A stretch of 10,399 bases of DNA, taken from Rodentolepis nana (Eukaryota > Platyhelminthes > Cestoda > Cyclophyllidea > Hymenolepididae). A program made the translations under genes and the position numbers. This document shows positions 1 to 7,079 of the stretch, in pieces (position 1 is the first letter of the stretch; every line of letters begins with the position of its first letter). Under the pieces are notes generated by a model. It saw only the letters and a list, made by a program, of their open reading frames with translations. It had not been told where the DNA came from and searched no databases. The DNA lies in assembly GCA_900617975.1 (NCBI GenBank), contig UZAE01012684.1, positions 1 to 10,399 of the forward strand. The letters run 5' to 3'.

Positions 1-35
1 ACTATCAAAACGCCTGCCATTTGATATAAATAAAT
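1..35 (+). mobile_element. 3' end of SINE-like retroposon, copy E (cut by window edge)
   Basis: Only the tail end of the repeat is inside the window. It aligns closely with the ends of the four other copies, at 716-884, 1705-1867, 2496-2757 and 4613-4945. The shared core is ACTATCAAAACGCCTGCCAT followed by TTTGATATAAATAAAT. In this copy TATCAAA and TTTGATA form a perfect 7-bp inverted repeat around a 10-nt loop just before the A/T-rich tail. The tail contains AATAAA. The rest of the element lies left of base 1. Confidence 0.75.
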
Positions 36-176
36 CTTCAGAATGCCGTTTCATAGGCCAGCACTTGGTCCGATGCTAATCTCTTCGTGTCGAGAAGTGT
101 AAAATTGATAAATATTCGAAAAATGGCAGATAAGTTCAGCCAATGTACTTTAATCTGATTCGAGCTAACCAAATAG

Positions 177-215
<39 letters not shown>

Positions 216-708
216 NCCCCCACCTCACCCCACCCCACTCCCGCTCTACGAAAGTATTAATTCGTCCAATGAACCAAGTATGCCAACATTATTGCACAAT
301 CAGTGTTAAAGTGACATGTCGTTCATAGCAAAGAGAGAATACGCCTAAAAGCCATTTTCAACGTTTAAATTAAACTACGTGACTGCAGAAATGGAATAGC
401 ATAAGTGATGTTCTTATTTGGGAAAGAACCAATACATCATGTCATTGAATTGCTCACCTCACAAGCTCATTTTTAAAGTAGACTAAATAGTTCTCTCAGT
501 GTAGTGTATACTTGGCCAATACCATTTGGTTTCGTATGAAGTTAAGCCTACTACATTTTCCACATTTCGTGGCCTTAATGAATTTGATTCAATTCGATCA
601 AATCCGCTGATCTGACCATTGTGAATCTTTTACTGTCCGGTTCGCCTTAACTCTTCAAGTTGGGTACAAGGGAATTCCATATTCTCCCTTATCACGCATT
701 GCTAACAC
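36..708. other. Intergenic or intronic stretch, no gene seen
   Basis: I see no convincing exon or RNA gene here. Apart from the poly-C tract at 177-221 the sequence is A/T-rich and unique within the window. It is bounded on both sides by the A/T-rich tails of two oppositely oriented retroposon copies (1-35 and 716-884). Small frames across the poly-C tract encode only proline or glycine runs and are not genes. Confidence 0.5.
177..221. repeat. Poly-C tract with one ambiguous base
   Basis: A 45-nt run consists entirely of C except for an N at 216. It is followed by C-rich sequence with scattered A and T up to about 241. The N shows that the true length or composition was not resolved when the sequence was assembled. 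A run of this length could form G-quadruplex or i-motif structures and would be prone to slippage. Confidence 0.95.
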
Positions 709-715
709 GTTTTAT
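709..715. repeat. Target-site duplication, left of copy C
   Basis: GTTTTAT occurs here and again at 885-891, directly flanking the truncated retroposon copy at 716-884. Seven bases match exactly. It is short enough that chance cannot be excluded, but its position fits the edges of the repeat. Confidence 0.45.
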
Positions 716-884
716 CCCATATTTATTTATATCAAATGGAAGGCTTTATGATAGTTGTCATTAGACATTTAGTTGACTTCGGGCTTCACAGAGGGGGGAA
801 ACAGACAAGGTCACAAAAAGTCGAGAGGGGAAACAGATGAGCTATTCACAGATGAAAAGCAAACTGGCACAAAGGTAGAGAGTG
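716..884 (-). mobile_element. SINE-like retroposon, copy C, 5'-truncated
   Basis: Read on the minus strand, this matches about the last 165 bp of copy A (4613-4945). Shared blocks include the CTCTCGACTTTTTGTGAC region, CTCTGTGAAGCCCGAAGTCA and the ACTATCA...ATAAATAAAT tail. Similarity stops abruptly near AAAGGTAGAGAG (about 872-883), so the half carrying the ACTTACCT motif is absent. The tail end is intact and the other end is missing, as expected from incomplete reverse transcription. GTTTTAT flanks both sides. Confidence 0.7.
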
Positions 885-891
885 GTTTTAT
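885..891. repeat. Target-site duplication, right of copy C
   Basis: This is the second GTTTTAT, matching 709-715. It lies immediately after the point where similarity to the other retroposon copies ends. Confidence 0.45.
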
Positions 892-1694
892 GGTGATAGC
901 ACAACGCTAGTCATTGGTCAAGTAGTCTACCTCTCTGCACTTTTAACTGCCCCGCTTTGACTTCCGACTGACAGGGTGGAATGGCAATGAGTCATTGTGG
1001 ATCGTCGGCAGTATTTACATTTCGGTAAAATTCTGTTTGTTCCTAACACTTCAATCTGCAAGAGTAACTCCAAGTAAGAGGATTTAATTGGGTCACTCAC
1101 ACTAACCCCCCCCCCTGTCTTCGCCTCTTAATTATCACAAATGTAGTATTTCCTAATTTCGAGCGAACGATAATTACCCCATCTCAGTGCAGGAGTTTTG
1201 TCGGGACGGCGAAAGATATTCTGAGGCTGCTGTGAAAAGAACTCCGTGTTCTATCGGCTCTTTTGTTGACCAATATTAACCTGTACGGCATCAATTTGTT
1301 TCAATACAAATGACGCTTCAGACTATGGACCATAGCATTCCAGGTTTGGTAAATGAAAACCTTGACGAATTATCAAGCATCACAACCTCATAGAAGTAGG
1401 TTCATTAATATAAGTGAACATGTTTTATTACTTTAATTGCCGATTGAAGAAATAAAATTTAAAACCCTCTCTGGTTGGAAGCCTACTATTTCTTCATTTC
1501 GAATCAATATTTTTAATTATGACTTGTCACCAAATCATTCCACTCATTCCTTCACTTGACAGACATAAGTATTAGCAGTACAAATATTTCAAAATACAAT
1601 AGGTTTTGAGCATTATTTTGGACTTCCATATTACTTGATCTTGTAATTTTTTTGGAACTTTGGATACTTGTCTACAATTCCATCAGATAATTGA
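892..1694. other. Intergenic or intronic stretch, no gene seen
   Basis: This is A/T-rich sequence with no reading frame, RNA gene or repeat that I can support, other than a 10-nt C-run at 1106-1115. Several AATAAA-like words occur, for example near 1450, as expected from composition. Confidence 0.5.
1106..1115. repeat. C10 homopolymer run
   Basis: Ten consecutive C residues sit in otherwise A/T-rich sequence. Similar 10-nt C-runs occur at 2642-2651 and 3752-3761, and a G12 run at 6728-6739. Confidence 0.9.
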
Positions 1695-1704
1695 CAATTA
1701 AAAA
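1695..1704. repeat. Target-site duplication, left of copy D
   Basis: CAATTAAAAA here matches CAATTCAAAAA at 1868-1878 apart from one extra C. The two sit exactly at the edges of the retroposon copy between them. Confidence 0.5.
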
Positions 1705-1867
1705 TTATTTATATCAAACAACAGGCTTTGTGATAGTTATCAGTAGCCCAACATACACTCAGGTCATGGTAGTTTGAGGTCAACTGCCGATTTATAGAAT
1801 TTTTTGCCGTGTGAGTATACGTTGCCCAGGGTGCACCACTCGGAGGTAAGTCTATCGCACACCCCCA
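1705..1867 (-). mobile_element. SINE-like retroposon, copy D, both ends present with internal deletion
   Basis: Read on the minus strand, it starts with the same GTGTGCG.TAGACTTACCTCC block as copy A (4613-4945) and ends with the shared TTTGATATAAATAA tail. Both ends are present, but about 175 bp of the centre is missing. The junction lies at about 1749-1750, joining AGCCC to ACATACA. A smaller deletion of about 7 bp relative to A lies near 1776. It is flanked by a 10/11-bp imperfect duplication. On the + strand it carries AGGTAAGT at 1844-1851, a near-perfect 5' splice site. Confidence 0.75.
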
Positions 1868-1878
1868 CAATTCAAAAA
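1868..1878. repeat. Target-site duplication, right of copy D
   Basis: CAATTCAAAAA is the partner of CAATTAAAAA at 1695-1704 and marks the other edge of copy D. Confidence 0.5.
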
Positions 1879-1977
1879 TAAGTTTTTAAATCTCAGTTGG
1901 TAAGAGACAAAGCGATCACACACATACACATAAATGCATTTTTAGCAGACAGAACAAGAAAAAAGAATTCATGGAGA

Positions 1978-1998
1978 GGGAGGGAGGGAGGGAGGGAG
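1978..1998 (+). repeat. (GGGA)n tract, G-quadruplex candidate
   Basis: Five GGG triplets (1978-80, 1982-84, 1986-88, 1990-92, 1994-96) are separated by single A residues. This satisfies the usual four-tract quadruplex rule on the + strand with one-nucleotide loops. G/A-rich sequence continues to about 2008. Confidence 0.9.
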
Positions 1999-2242
1999 AG
2001 GAGGAGGGAATCGTGCATAATTTACATTACCCACTGATTGCACATCCAACCAATCATCCCAGGAAAGAAATTGATGATTTGCCTGAACGGCAGATTAATG
2101 GGCGTCTGAAAAGCACGAAGAATTATATATACATGTACATGGGAACAAGAGGTGTTGTATTCGAACGCAGGAAGATTGAAGCTGCACATATGCTGTGGTT
2201 ACGCGTTACACAACATCAAAATGCCGCCGACAGAAAGCTAAC

Positions 2243-2316
2243 GAGCCAGGCAGCAGACGCTCGTACCCGCATGCATGATGATGGATGGGTTTTTTGGTTG
2301 GCTGCCTCGACGGCTC
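2243..2316. other. Imperfect inverted repeat / stem-loop
   Basis: GAGCC-AGGCAGC at 2243-2254 pairs with GCTGCCT (2301-2307) and GGCTC (2312-2316). This gives 12 base pairs interrupted by a four-base bulge (2308-2311). The 46-nt loop can form a small inner stem, ACCC at 2265-2268 with GGGT at 2287-2290. No tRNA, snRNA or known microRNA is recognisable, and the loop is long for a typical microRNA precursor. Confidence 0.5.
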
Positions 2317-2348
2317 ATTGGTTCTGAATTAATCAAGTCAACATCCAT

Positions 2349-2361
2349 CTCTCTCTCTCTC
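2349..2361. repeat. Short (CT)n microsatellite
   Basis: Thirteen bases of alternating C and T follow ACATCCAT. Confidence 0.85.
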
Positions 2362-2495
2362 ACCCTGACTGCGTCTGGTTGTATTTCATGTTCAGCACAA
2401 ATGTTCGCATTATGGCGTAGAAAAAAGCGAGACCAAAATTAGAATAATTGCTTTTAAATTTCTGCTTCCTTGAAGGCTAATAAGGTCAAAATACC

Positions 2496-2757
2496 AAAGG
2501 TCTATTAACTGGCAGTTGACTTCTGACTTTAAACTACCATCACCCCACTGTTTGTCGTATTCCACCACTTCACTGTACTCATCTTACCTTTTCTCTACCT
2601 TTGTGTCTGTCTCTTTCACATCTTTGAAACACTCTTCTGTTCCCCCCCCCCTCTCGACTTTCTTTCACTTTGATGTTCCTTGCCCTCTGTGAAGCCTGAA
2701 GTCAACTAAAGGGTTAATGAAAACTATCAAAACGCCTGCCATTTAATATAAATAAAC
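2496..2757 (+). mobile_element. SINE-like retroposon, copy B, 5'-truncated
   Basis: It aligns with copy A from AAAGTCTATAAGCTGGCAG onward. Shared blocks include GGCAGTTGACTTCTGACTT, ATTCCACCACTT, TCTCGACTTTC, CTCTGTGAAGCC and the ATAAATAAAC tail. The first 65-70 bp of A, with the ACTTACCT motif, are absent, so it is truncated at the end opposite the tail. The exact left edge is uncertain by about 10 bp, and no clear flanking duplication was found. A C10 run at 2642-2651 replaces the five C residues of copy A and the four of copy C. Confidence 0.7.
2642..2651. repeat. C10 run expanded inside retroposon copy B
   Basis: The homologous position has five C residues in copy A (about 4837-4841) and four in copy C, so this run has lengthened within this copy. 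Confidence 0.8.
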
Positions 2758-2990
2758 AAATATTTTGCCAAATCCGTATTCGAGATTGGTTATATTCAAG
2801 AATAAGCATTATATTTTATTTCGGCTTCATATTAGCAGCATTTATTAAGCTGTCAATGATGCATCTTATGAGGTCCAATTTTCCCAAAACTATGAGCCTC
2901 TCTTACTAATTGTCATAATTGTTTTATTACAAGTTCTGTCAATTCGGAGTAAAACAAAAGGCTAACGGATTTTTGGTTACTTGTTTTCAG

Positions 2991-3248
2991 ACGTCTAATC
3001 AAAATTGTCATATGGGTGTCCGAAGGAGATTGGGCAAAACACTGGCAATTGAAGGTGTGAATCAATTTGCAAAATGCGTTTCTCTTGCCTCGCGCCATCA
3101 TAGCACACAATCAAGACAAGACGTCAAAAGTGAAGCACAGATTGCGTGCGCTAATAGAGCAATTTCAACGTGTTGCGTCTCTGTCATGTGGGAAATCACG
3201 AGATCTTCACTCAACAGTCCACACCAAGCAATGCATGTGACCAAGTGA
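2991..3248 (+). CDS. Weak candidate coding exon, unknown product
   Basis: A strong-looking acceptor (TTTTTGGTTACTTGTTTTCAG) ends at 2990. The frame starting exactly there stays open for 85 codons to a TGA at 3246-3248. The predicted segment begins TSNQNCHMGVRRRLGK and contains six cysteines. I do not recognise any domain. A possible donor (GAAG|GTGTGA, near 3051) would shorten it to about 20 codons. Another frame is open over part of the same DNA (3170-3457), so a locally stop-poor composition is an alternative explanation. No upstream exon could be linked to it. Confidence 0.13.
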   Translation, partial: TSNQNCHMGVRRRLGKTLAIEGVNQFAKCVSLASRHHSTQSRQDVKSEAQIACANRAISTCCVSVMWEITRSSLNSPHQAMHVTK

Positions 3249-3751
3249 CTCATTTTTGGAGCGCTCTTCCAGATTATTCCATCTTCCCGTTCAAATACTA
3301 TAAAAAATGGGGAGTTGTGTCATCATCCAATCTTAGAACTGCTTCTACTACAGAGCATGCACGCACCGCCGTGGGGCAAATGAAATGTAATGGCACACAC
3401 CTGCCACCTGTAAATTCGTCTTCAAACAAAACACCGCTTCCCAAGAATGTCGCTTAATTAAATCATATAGTAATAAATGCAATGACTATGAACTCTCACA
3501 TTTCGAGCACTGCTCATCTCAAGACCATCATCATCACCTTTGAATGCCCTTTAATCGCTGTCTATTTACTACCGAAAGTCGGAGGTCTCCATCTCCGAAA
3601 TCAATTGGAATAGGGAGTTAATCAAAAGAGACGCTATTGTTTTAAACGGATTTACAGCGTGTTTTTTTAAAAATTACGCATATCATAAAAGTTGGCCGAG
3701 ATAAGGAAACAGCAATCTTTAAAGGTTGGAAAATAGCGTGCCCCACCCTCA

Positions 3752-3761
3752 CCCCCCCCCC
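3752..3761. repeat. C10 homopolymer run
   Basis: Ten C residues lie in a longer C-rich segment that starts with CCCCACCCTCA at 3741. Confidence 0.9.
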
Positions 3762-4604
3762 TATACACGCAATTTTCATTCTCTCCTGCAAACGAGATGT
3801 TGACTCAGTTCGTACTTCCTGATGTTCTTTAGTCGACGAATCTTCCTACCGGGATGCTATTTGTTTGGAATTTATCACCCTACACTTGACAAATATGTCC
3901 TCTTCTGACAAATTGCTCTGTACTTATCTTAGTCTCTAGGTGTGTTTGTAGACGTATACGCATCAAAGAAGATTTATGTATTGGCCTATAGATGCCCGGA
4001 AATGTGGTATAATTTTTATGCAGTCAGAAGGCTACTGAATCCATTGCCAATAGATTGCCCCTTTTGATCTGTTGTGATCTGTATGATTAATTTGGAAATT
4101 TACCGTTCACGAGTAGGTAAGAACTAATTCCGTAATATCAAACTTTGCTTATACTCAGTGAGACCGTTACGCCACTAAAGCGCATAGAGAGCTCATGTTG
4201 AAATGCCCAGATGGAGTCGACCTGATTCCTTCGGTTCATTTTGTAACCTTAGCAAATAACGCGCTCTATTTCGAACAAGTATAAAGTATAAAGTTCCAAC
4301 CCAAATTACGGAACTAATTACCGTGCGTCAGTGGCGAAGTGGTCAAAGAGCCTATTTGTCAAAATAGTGGTTAATGCTCAACGGAACCACACACTGCAAT
4401 AAATATTACAGCAAATCGAGCAGTCAAAACGTTGTAGTTGTAGAATGTGGCGACTATAGGATCAGCTGACTCTAAACGAGTCAAGTGCCGATAACACTTT
4501 CCATAATAGGCTGCGAATTTTTTCCAAACTCTACGACCATTTGATCATATAAGTTAATTCACAGATAAAATTCATACTAACATGGCTTTTTTTTCCATTT
4601 ATAA

Positions 4605-4612
4605 ATATTGGC
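4605..4612. repeat. Target-site duplication, left of copy A
   Basis: ATATTGGC occurs here and, identically, at 4946-4953, flanking the most complete retroposon copy. Eight of eight bases match, and the flanking bases differ on both sides. Confidence 0.65.
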
Positions 4613-4945
4613 TTTGTGGGGTGTGCGGTAGACTTACCTCCAAGTGGTGCACCCTGAGCAACGTATACTCACACGACAAAAAAGTCTATAAGCTGGCAGT
4701 TGACTTCTAACTTCAAACTACCATGATCTCACTGTATGTCAAATTCCACCACTTTCACAGTACTCACCTTACCTTAGGTTTTTCTCTACGTTTATGTCTG
4801 TTCGCCTCTTTTACATCTGTGTATCGCTCTTCTGATCCCCCTCTCGACTTTTTGTGACTTTGACTGTTCCACCTCTCTGTGAAGCCCAAAGTCACCTAAA
4901 GGGCTAATGGTAACTATCAAAACGCCTGGCATTTGAAATAAATTC
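4613..4945 (+). mobile_element. SINE-like retroposon, copy A, most complete (about 333 bp)
   Basis: This is the reference copy. It begins TTTGTGGGGTGTGCGGTAGA, continues with ACTTACCTCC (4632-4641), GGTGCACCCTGAG, CTGGCAGTTGACTTC (from 4693), a C/T-rich middle and CTCTGTGAAGCCCAAAGTCA. It ends in ACTATCAAAACGCCTGGCAT and an A/T-rich tail with AATAAA. Copies B, C, D and E align to parts of it. There is no reading frame of note, so it cannot move by itself. Intact tails, loss of the other end in some copies and direct repeats of variable length point to reverse transcription primed at the target, using enzymes from another element. It has no long terminal repeats or convincing inverted ends, and no Pol III B box that I accept. 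A DNA-transposon relic with 8-bp duplications remains possible. Confidence 0.75.
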
Positions 4946-4953
4946 ATATTGGC
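4946..4953. repeat. Target-site duplication, right of copy A
   Basis: ATATTGGC is the exact partner of 4605-4612 and lies directly after the A/T-rich tail of copy A. Confidence 0.65.
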
Positions 4954-5114
4954 CTAGTTTAGAAATGGCCAATCATATCTTGTTAATGTGACTTAAATCA
5001 CCTTTTACAACAATGACCTCGTAGTACCATTACTGCAGAGCGTAAAGTTGAAAATGGCTGGAAGCCTCTCGTCTATTTTTTGGCCTTTTTTTAAAGAACT
5101 ATAACATTTAGCTT

Positions 5115-5573
5115 ATGCTTGACAGTTTGTCAACAAATAATTTGAAAAACGGGAGGAGACAGTCCCTAACTAATTGGACAACTAATAATCAGTCTTCTGG
5201 AAAGTGGAGAAAACTTTTCTGTCACAAAATTCTGTCGGGTTTTGTGCGTTCGTCTTCGTCAGAGTCAGGTAAAAATTACCAACTTCCAGGCAGTGAAGAC
5301 AGGTGCTGGCTAATTATTCATGGTATTCCCTCTCCTGGTCCTGCCTCTACGCGCTTAGCATGTGTTCTCCTGACGGAAGGTTGTCAAGGCACAAAAAAAC
5401 TCTCCTGTCAAACCGACCGCTGTCAGTTGAGGTTGTCATCTCTCTTCACTCTAACCATAAGGAATATAAACTTTCTCAAGGCCTTTGGCGATACAAAGAC
5501 ATTGTCACTTCGTCAAAAGAAAACCTGTTGTTGGCAGGTTGACCACTTGTGTCAACTGTCAAAAGTGTCGTGA
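5115..5573 (+). CDS. Candidate coding segment, longest frame in the window, unknown product
   Basis: An ATG at 5115 opens 152 codons to a TGA at 5571-5573, the longest frame on either strand. The product would be basic and rich in Ser, Leu and Cys, with no signal peptide, membrane segment or domain that I recognise. A TAG lies two codons before the ATG, so an upstream extension would need splicing. A donor-like word (GAGTCAG|GTAAAA) near 5268 could end a first exon after about 51 codons. The +3-shifted frame is also open from 5303 to 5542. That shared openness, and the TGTCA-rich composition, mean the frame may simply be stop-poor DNA. Confidence 0.2.
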   Translation: MLDSLSTNNLKNGRRQSLTNWTTNNQSSGKWRKLFCHKILSGFVRSSSSESGKNYQLPGSEDRCWLIIHGIPSPGPASTRLACVLLTEGCQGTKKLSCQTDRCQLRLSSLFTLTIRNINFLKAFGDTKTLSLRQKKTCCWQVDHLCQLSKVS

Positions 5574-5600
5574 TTAACAAGTCTCAGGAAGAGATTGTCA
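5382..5600 (+). promoter_or_regulatory. Same-strand cluster of TGTCA pentamers
   Basis: TGTCA occurs on the + strand at 5382, 5406, 5421, 5434, 5503, 5550, 5557 and 5596, eight times in 219 bp. Further copies lie upstream at 5128 and 5220, and TGACA lies at 5120. TGTCA/TGACA is the core bound by TALE homeodomain proteins (Meis, Pknox, Tgif families). Spacing is irregular, so it is not a simple tandem repeat. Binding is inference, and the cluster overlaps the open frame at 5115-5573. Confidence 0.3.
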
Positions 5601-5606
5601 AGATCA

Positions 5607-5643
5607 CTCTCTCTCTTTCTGCCTTTCTCTTCTTTTTTTTCCT
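5607..5643. repeat. Pyrimidine-rich tract
   Basis: The tract is nearly all C and T, broken by a single G at 5621, and ends in eight or more T residues. A CATTTCAAG acceptor-like word follows at about 5645-5653, so it could serve as a polypyrimidine tract. No convincing exon follows. Confidence 0.75.
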
Positions 5644-6689
5644 GCATTTCAAGCAAATAGTATTGGGCTTTTAATTAACTTTGAGTGAGTTCAGCTCACA
5701 GCAATCAACCATATTTCATTCCTATATGCATATTCTATTCAACTTCAATACGTTATAACGGCAAAATAATTAATCTAAAGCCAGATCATTTTGCCATTCC
5801 CAACCATTGGAGGATAAAGTGAATTCAAACGACATGACGGGCCATCATGATTGAAAAGTCGGTCATTTGGACTGCCTATTGTAGATATGCCTCTATTCAA
5901 GCTGCTGAAATCTGAATTTTTTGGTGTATGGATCGCCAATTAGTTAATATCGGTCAACGCCAATCATAAAGCTTTATGAAATGAGATTTGATCATTGTCA
6001 TTTATTACGCTTTCCGTTTATTGTGCTAATTACCTTTTACAATTAAAATTTGTGTTTTTTTTCCATTCCTCTTGACAATATATGAATTGACAATGATGTA
6101 ACTTAAGTATTTTCAGAGCACGGGGTGGTCAAATAAATGCGAAAAAAATCATTATGGCGTTCTTTTTATGGATCTAAGAGTTAATTTGGCAGTACTCTCG
6201 AATAGTAAATGGTTTCCAAGCTTCTTAGTACATCAACCTTAAAAATTTGATAGGTTAGAGTTCTCTGCTCAATCACTTAATGCCGCCTGTCCAACTGAAT
6301 GGATTTATGGTCTTAAAAGTTAAGCGAATAATCTATCGTATTTGTAAAAATTAATTACCTAAATGAGCAATTCAAACTAACAAGGCTATTATCAAGAATG
6401 GAGCCTTCTGTAGGCATTTAAATGGTTGTCATTCGATTATTTCAACACGAAAACTATCATTTCTCTTTTAATTCTGCATTAAATCCAAGCGTATATTTAA
6501 TCATTTACAAAATAAAATTACCTTACTCCAATTGACAGGATCGATATCGTTGTTTAATCCCATGGTGATTGGCTGATTAAGTGACTAATCCAAAAATTAG
6601 CTCTTCAACAAACTGTCATCCATTTTTTTGCACCCAATAAAAATATGATTTTCTCTTTCAGGACCAATTTCAAGTCCAAAGGAGAGTGT

Positions 6690-6739
6690 GGGAGGGGGTG
6701 GTGAGGGAGGGAGGGTCGAGAGTGGGTGGGGGGGGGGGG
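6690..6739 (+). repeat. G-rich tract with G12 run, quadruplex candidate
   Basis: At least six runs of three or more G residues occur on the + strand, including GGGAGGGGG, GGGAGGGAGGG and a G12 run at 6728-6739. The tract contains many registers that satisfy the four-tract quadruplex rule. It starts about 30 bp after an acceptor-like CTTTCAG. Confidence 0.9.
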
Positions 6740-7045
6740 TTGTTTTAATTAACTTCCTGTTTAATCAGTCGAATGCAAATAAAAGGAAAAAAGAGTAAGC
6801 TGGGAGGAAGCTGTACCATGCACAACCAAGCTGCCTCCCTAGGACGCCAAATTCAACTGGATGTTCGAATGTGTTTACCATGAAAAACTCACCCAGTGTA
6901 GCGTTGGCAACTTTTTCATCTGAGAAATACATCCATCCAACATCCGTGAGTCAGACTGTCAGTTAAGTTGAATTCGTCAATGTATCGCAGGATTTTAATT
7001 CTCTCAGGAAGAAAGCAAAGCTGAATGAAGTTAACGTAAATAGAC

Positions 7046-7066
7046 ATCAATCAATCAATCAATCAA
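7046..7066. repeat. (ATCA)n microsatellite, about five units
   Basis: ATCA is repeated five times over 21 bases without interruption. Confidence 0.9.
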
Positions 7067-7079
7067 CCAGGCAGTGGCA

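Larger units (their letters stand above)
1879..2495. other. Gene-poor stretch with repeats and a stem-loop, no gene accepted
   Basis: It contains the GGGA repeat (1978-1998), a stem-loop (2243-2316) and a CT repeat (2349-2361). A 118-codon frame at 1971-2327 starts inside the GGGA repeat with an E/G/R-rich segment that is only the translated repeat. The rest has no recognisable domain, so I do not call it a gene. Base composition at 2150-2320 is noticeably more G/C-rich than its surroundings. Confidence 0.45.
2758..4604. other. Gene-poor interval with one weak exon candidate
   Basis: Apart from the exon candidate at 2991-3248 and the C-run at 3752-3761, I see no gene. A TATAAAAAA word lies at 3299-3307 and a doubled GTATAAA at 4279-4292. 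Neither is followed by a convincing first exon. A tRNA A-box-like word occurs at 4332-4342 without a matching B box. The 95-codon frame at 3170-3457 overlaps the exon candidate in another frame and has no recognisable domain. Confidence 0.45.

Noticed and set aside
38..328. Frames across the poly-C tract on both strands
   Set aside because: They encode only poly-proline or poly-glycine from a homopolymer containing an N.
1931..1946. TAAATGCATTTT resembles the start of microRNA miR-277
   Set aside because: The flanks do not fold into a hairpin and the similarity ends after about 12 bases of low-complexity A/T sequence.
1971..2327. 118-codon frame on the + strand
   Set aside because: Its first part is only the translated GGGA repeat, and the rest has no domain or splice support.
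4613..4945. Interpretation of copy A as a solo LTR
   Set aside because: Read on the minus strand there are inner TGATAG and CCCCACA words that look like TG...CA ends. However, sequence shared by all copies extends beyond them, and the flanking direct repeats lie further out.
6643..6750. Exon after the strong acceptor ending at 6660
   Set aside because: The only long open reading runs through the G-rich tract and stops within about 30 codons. No donor is visible.
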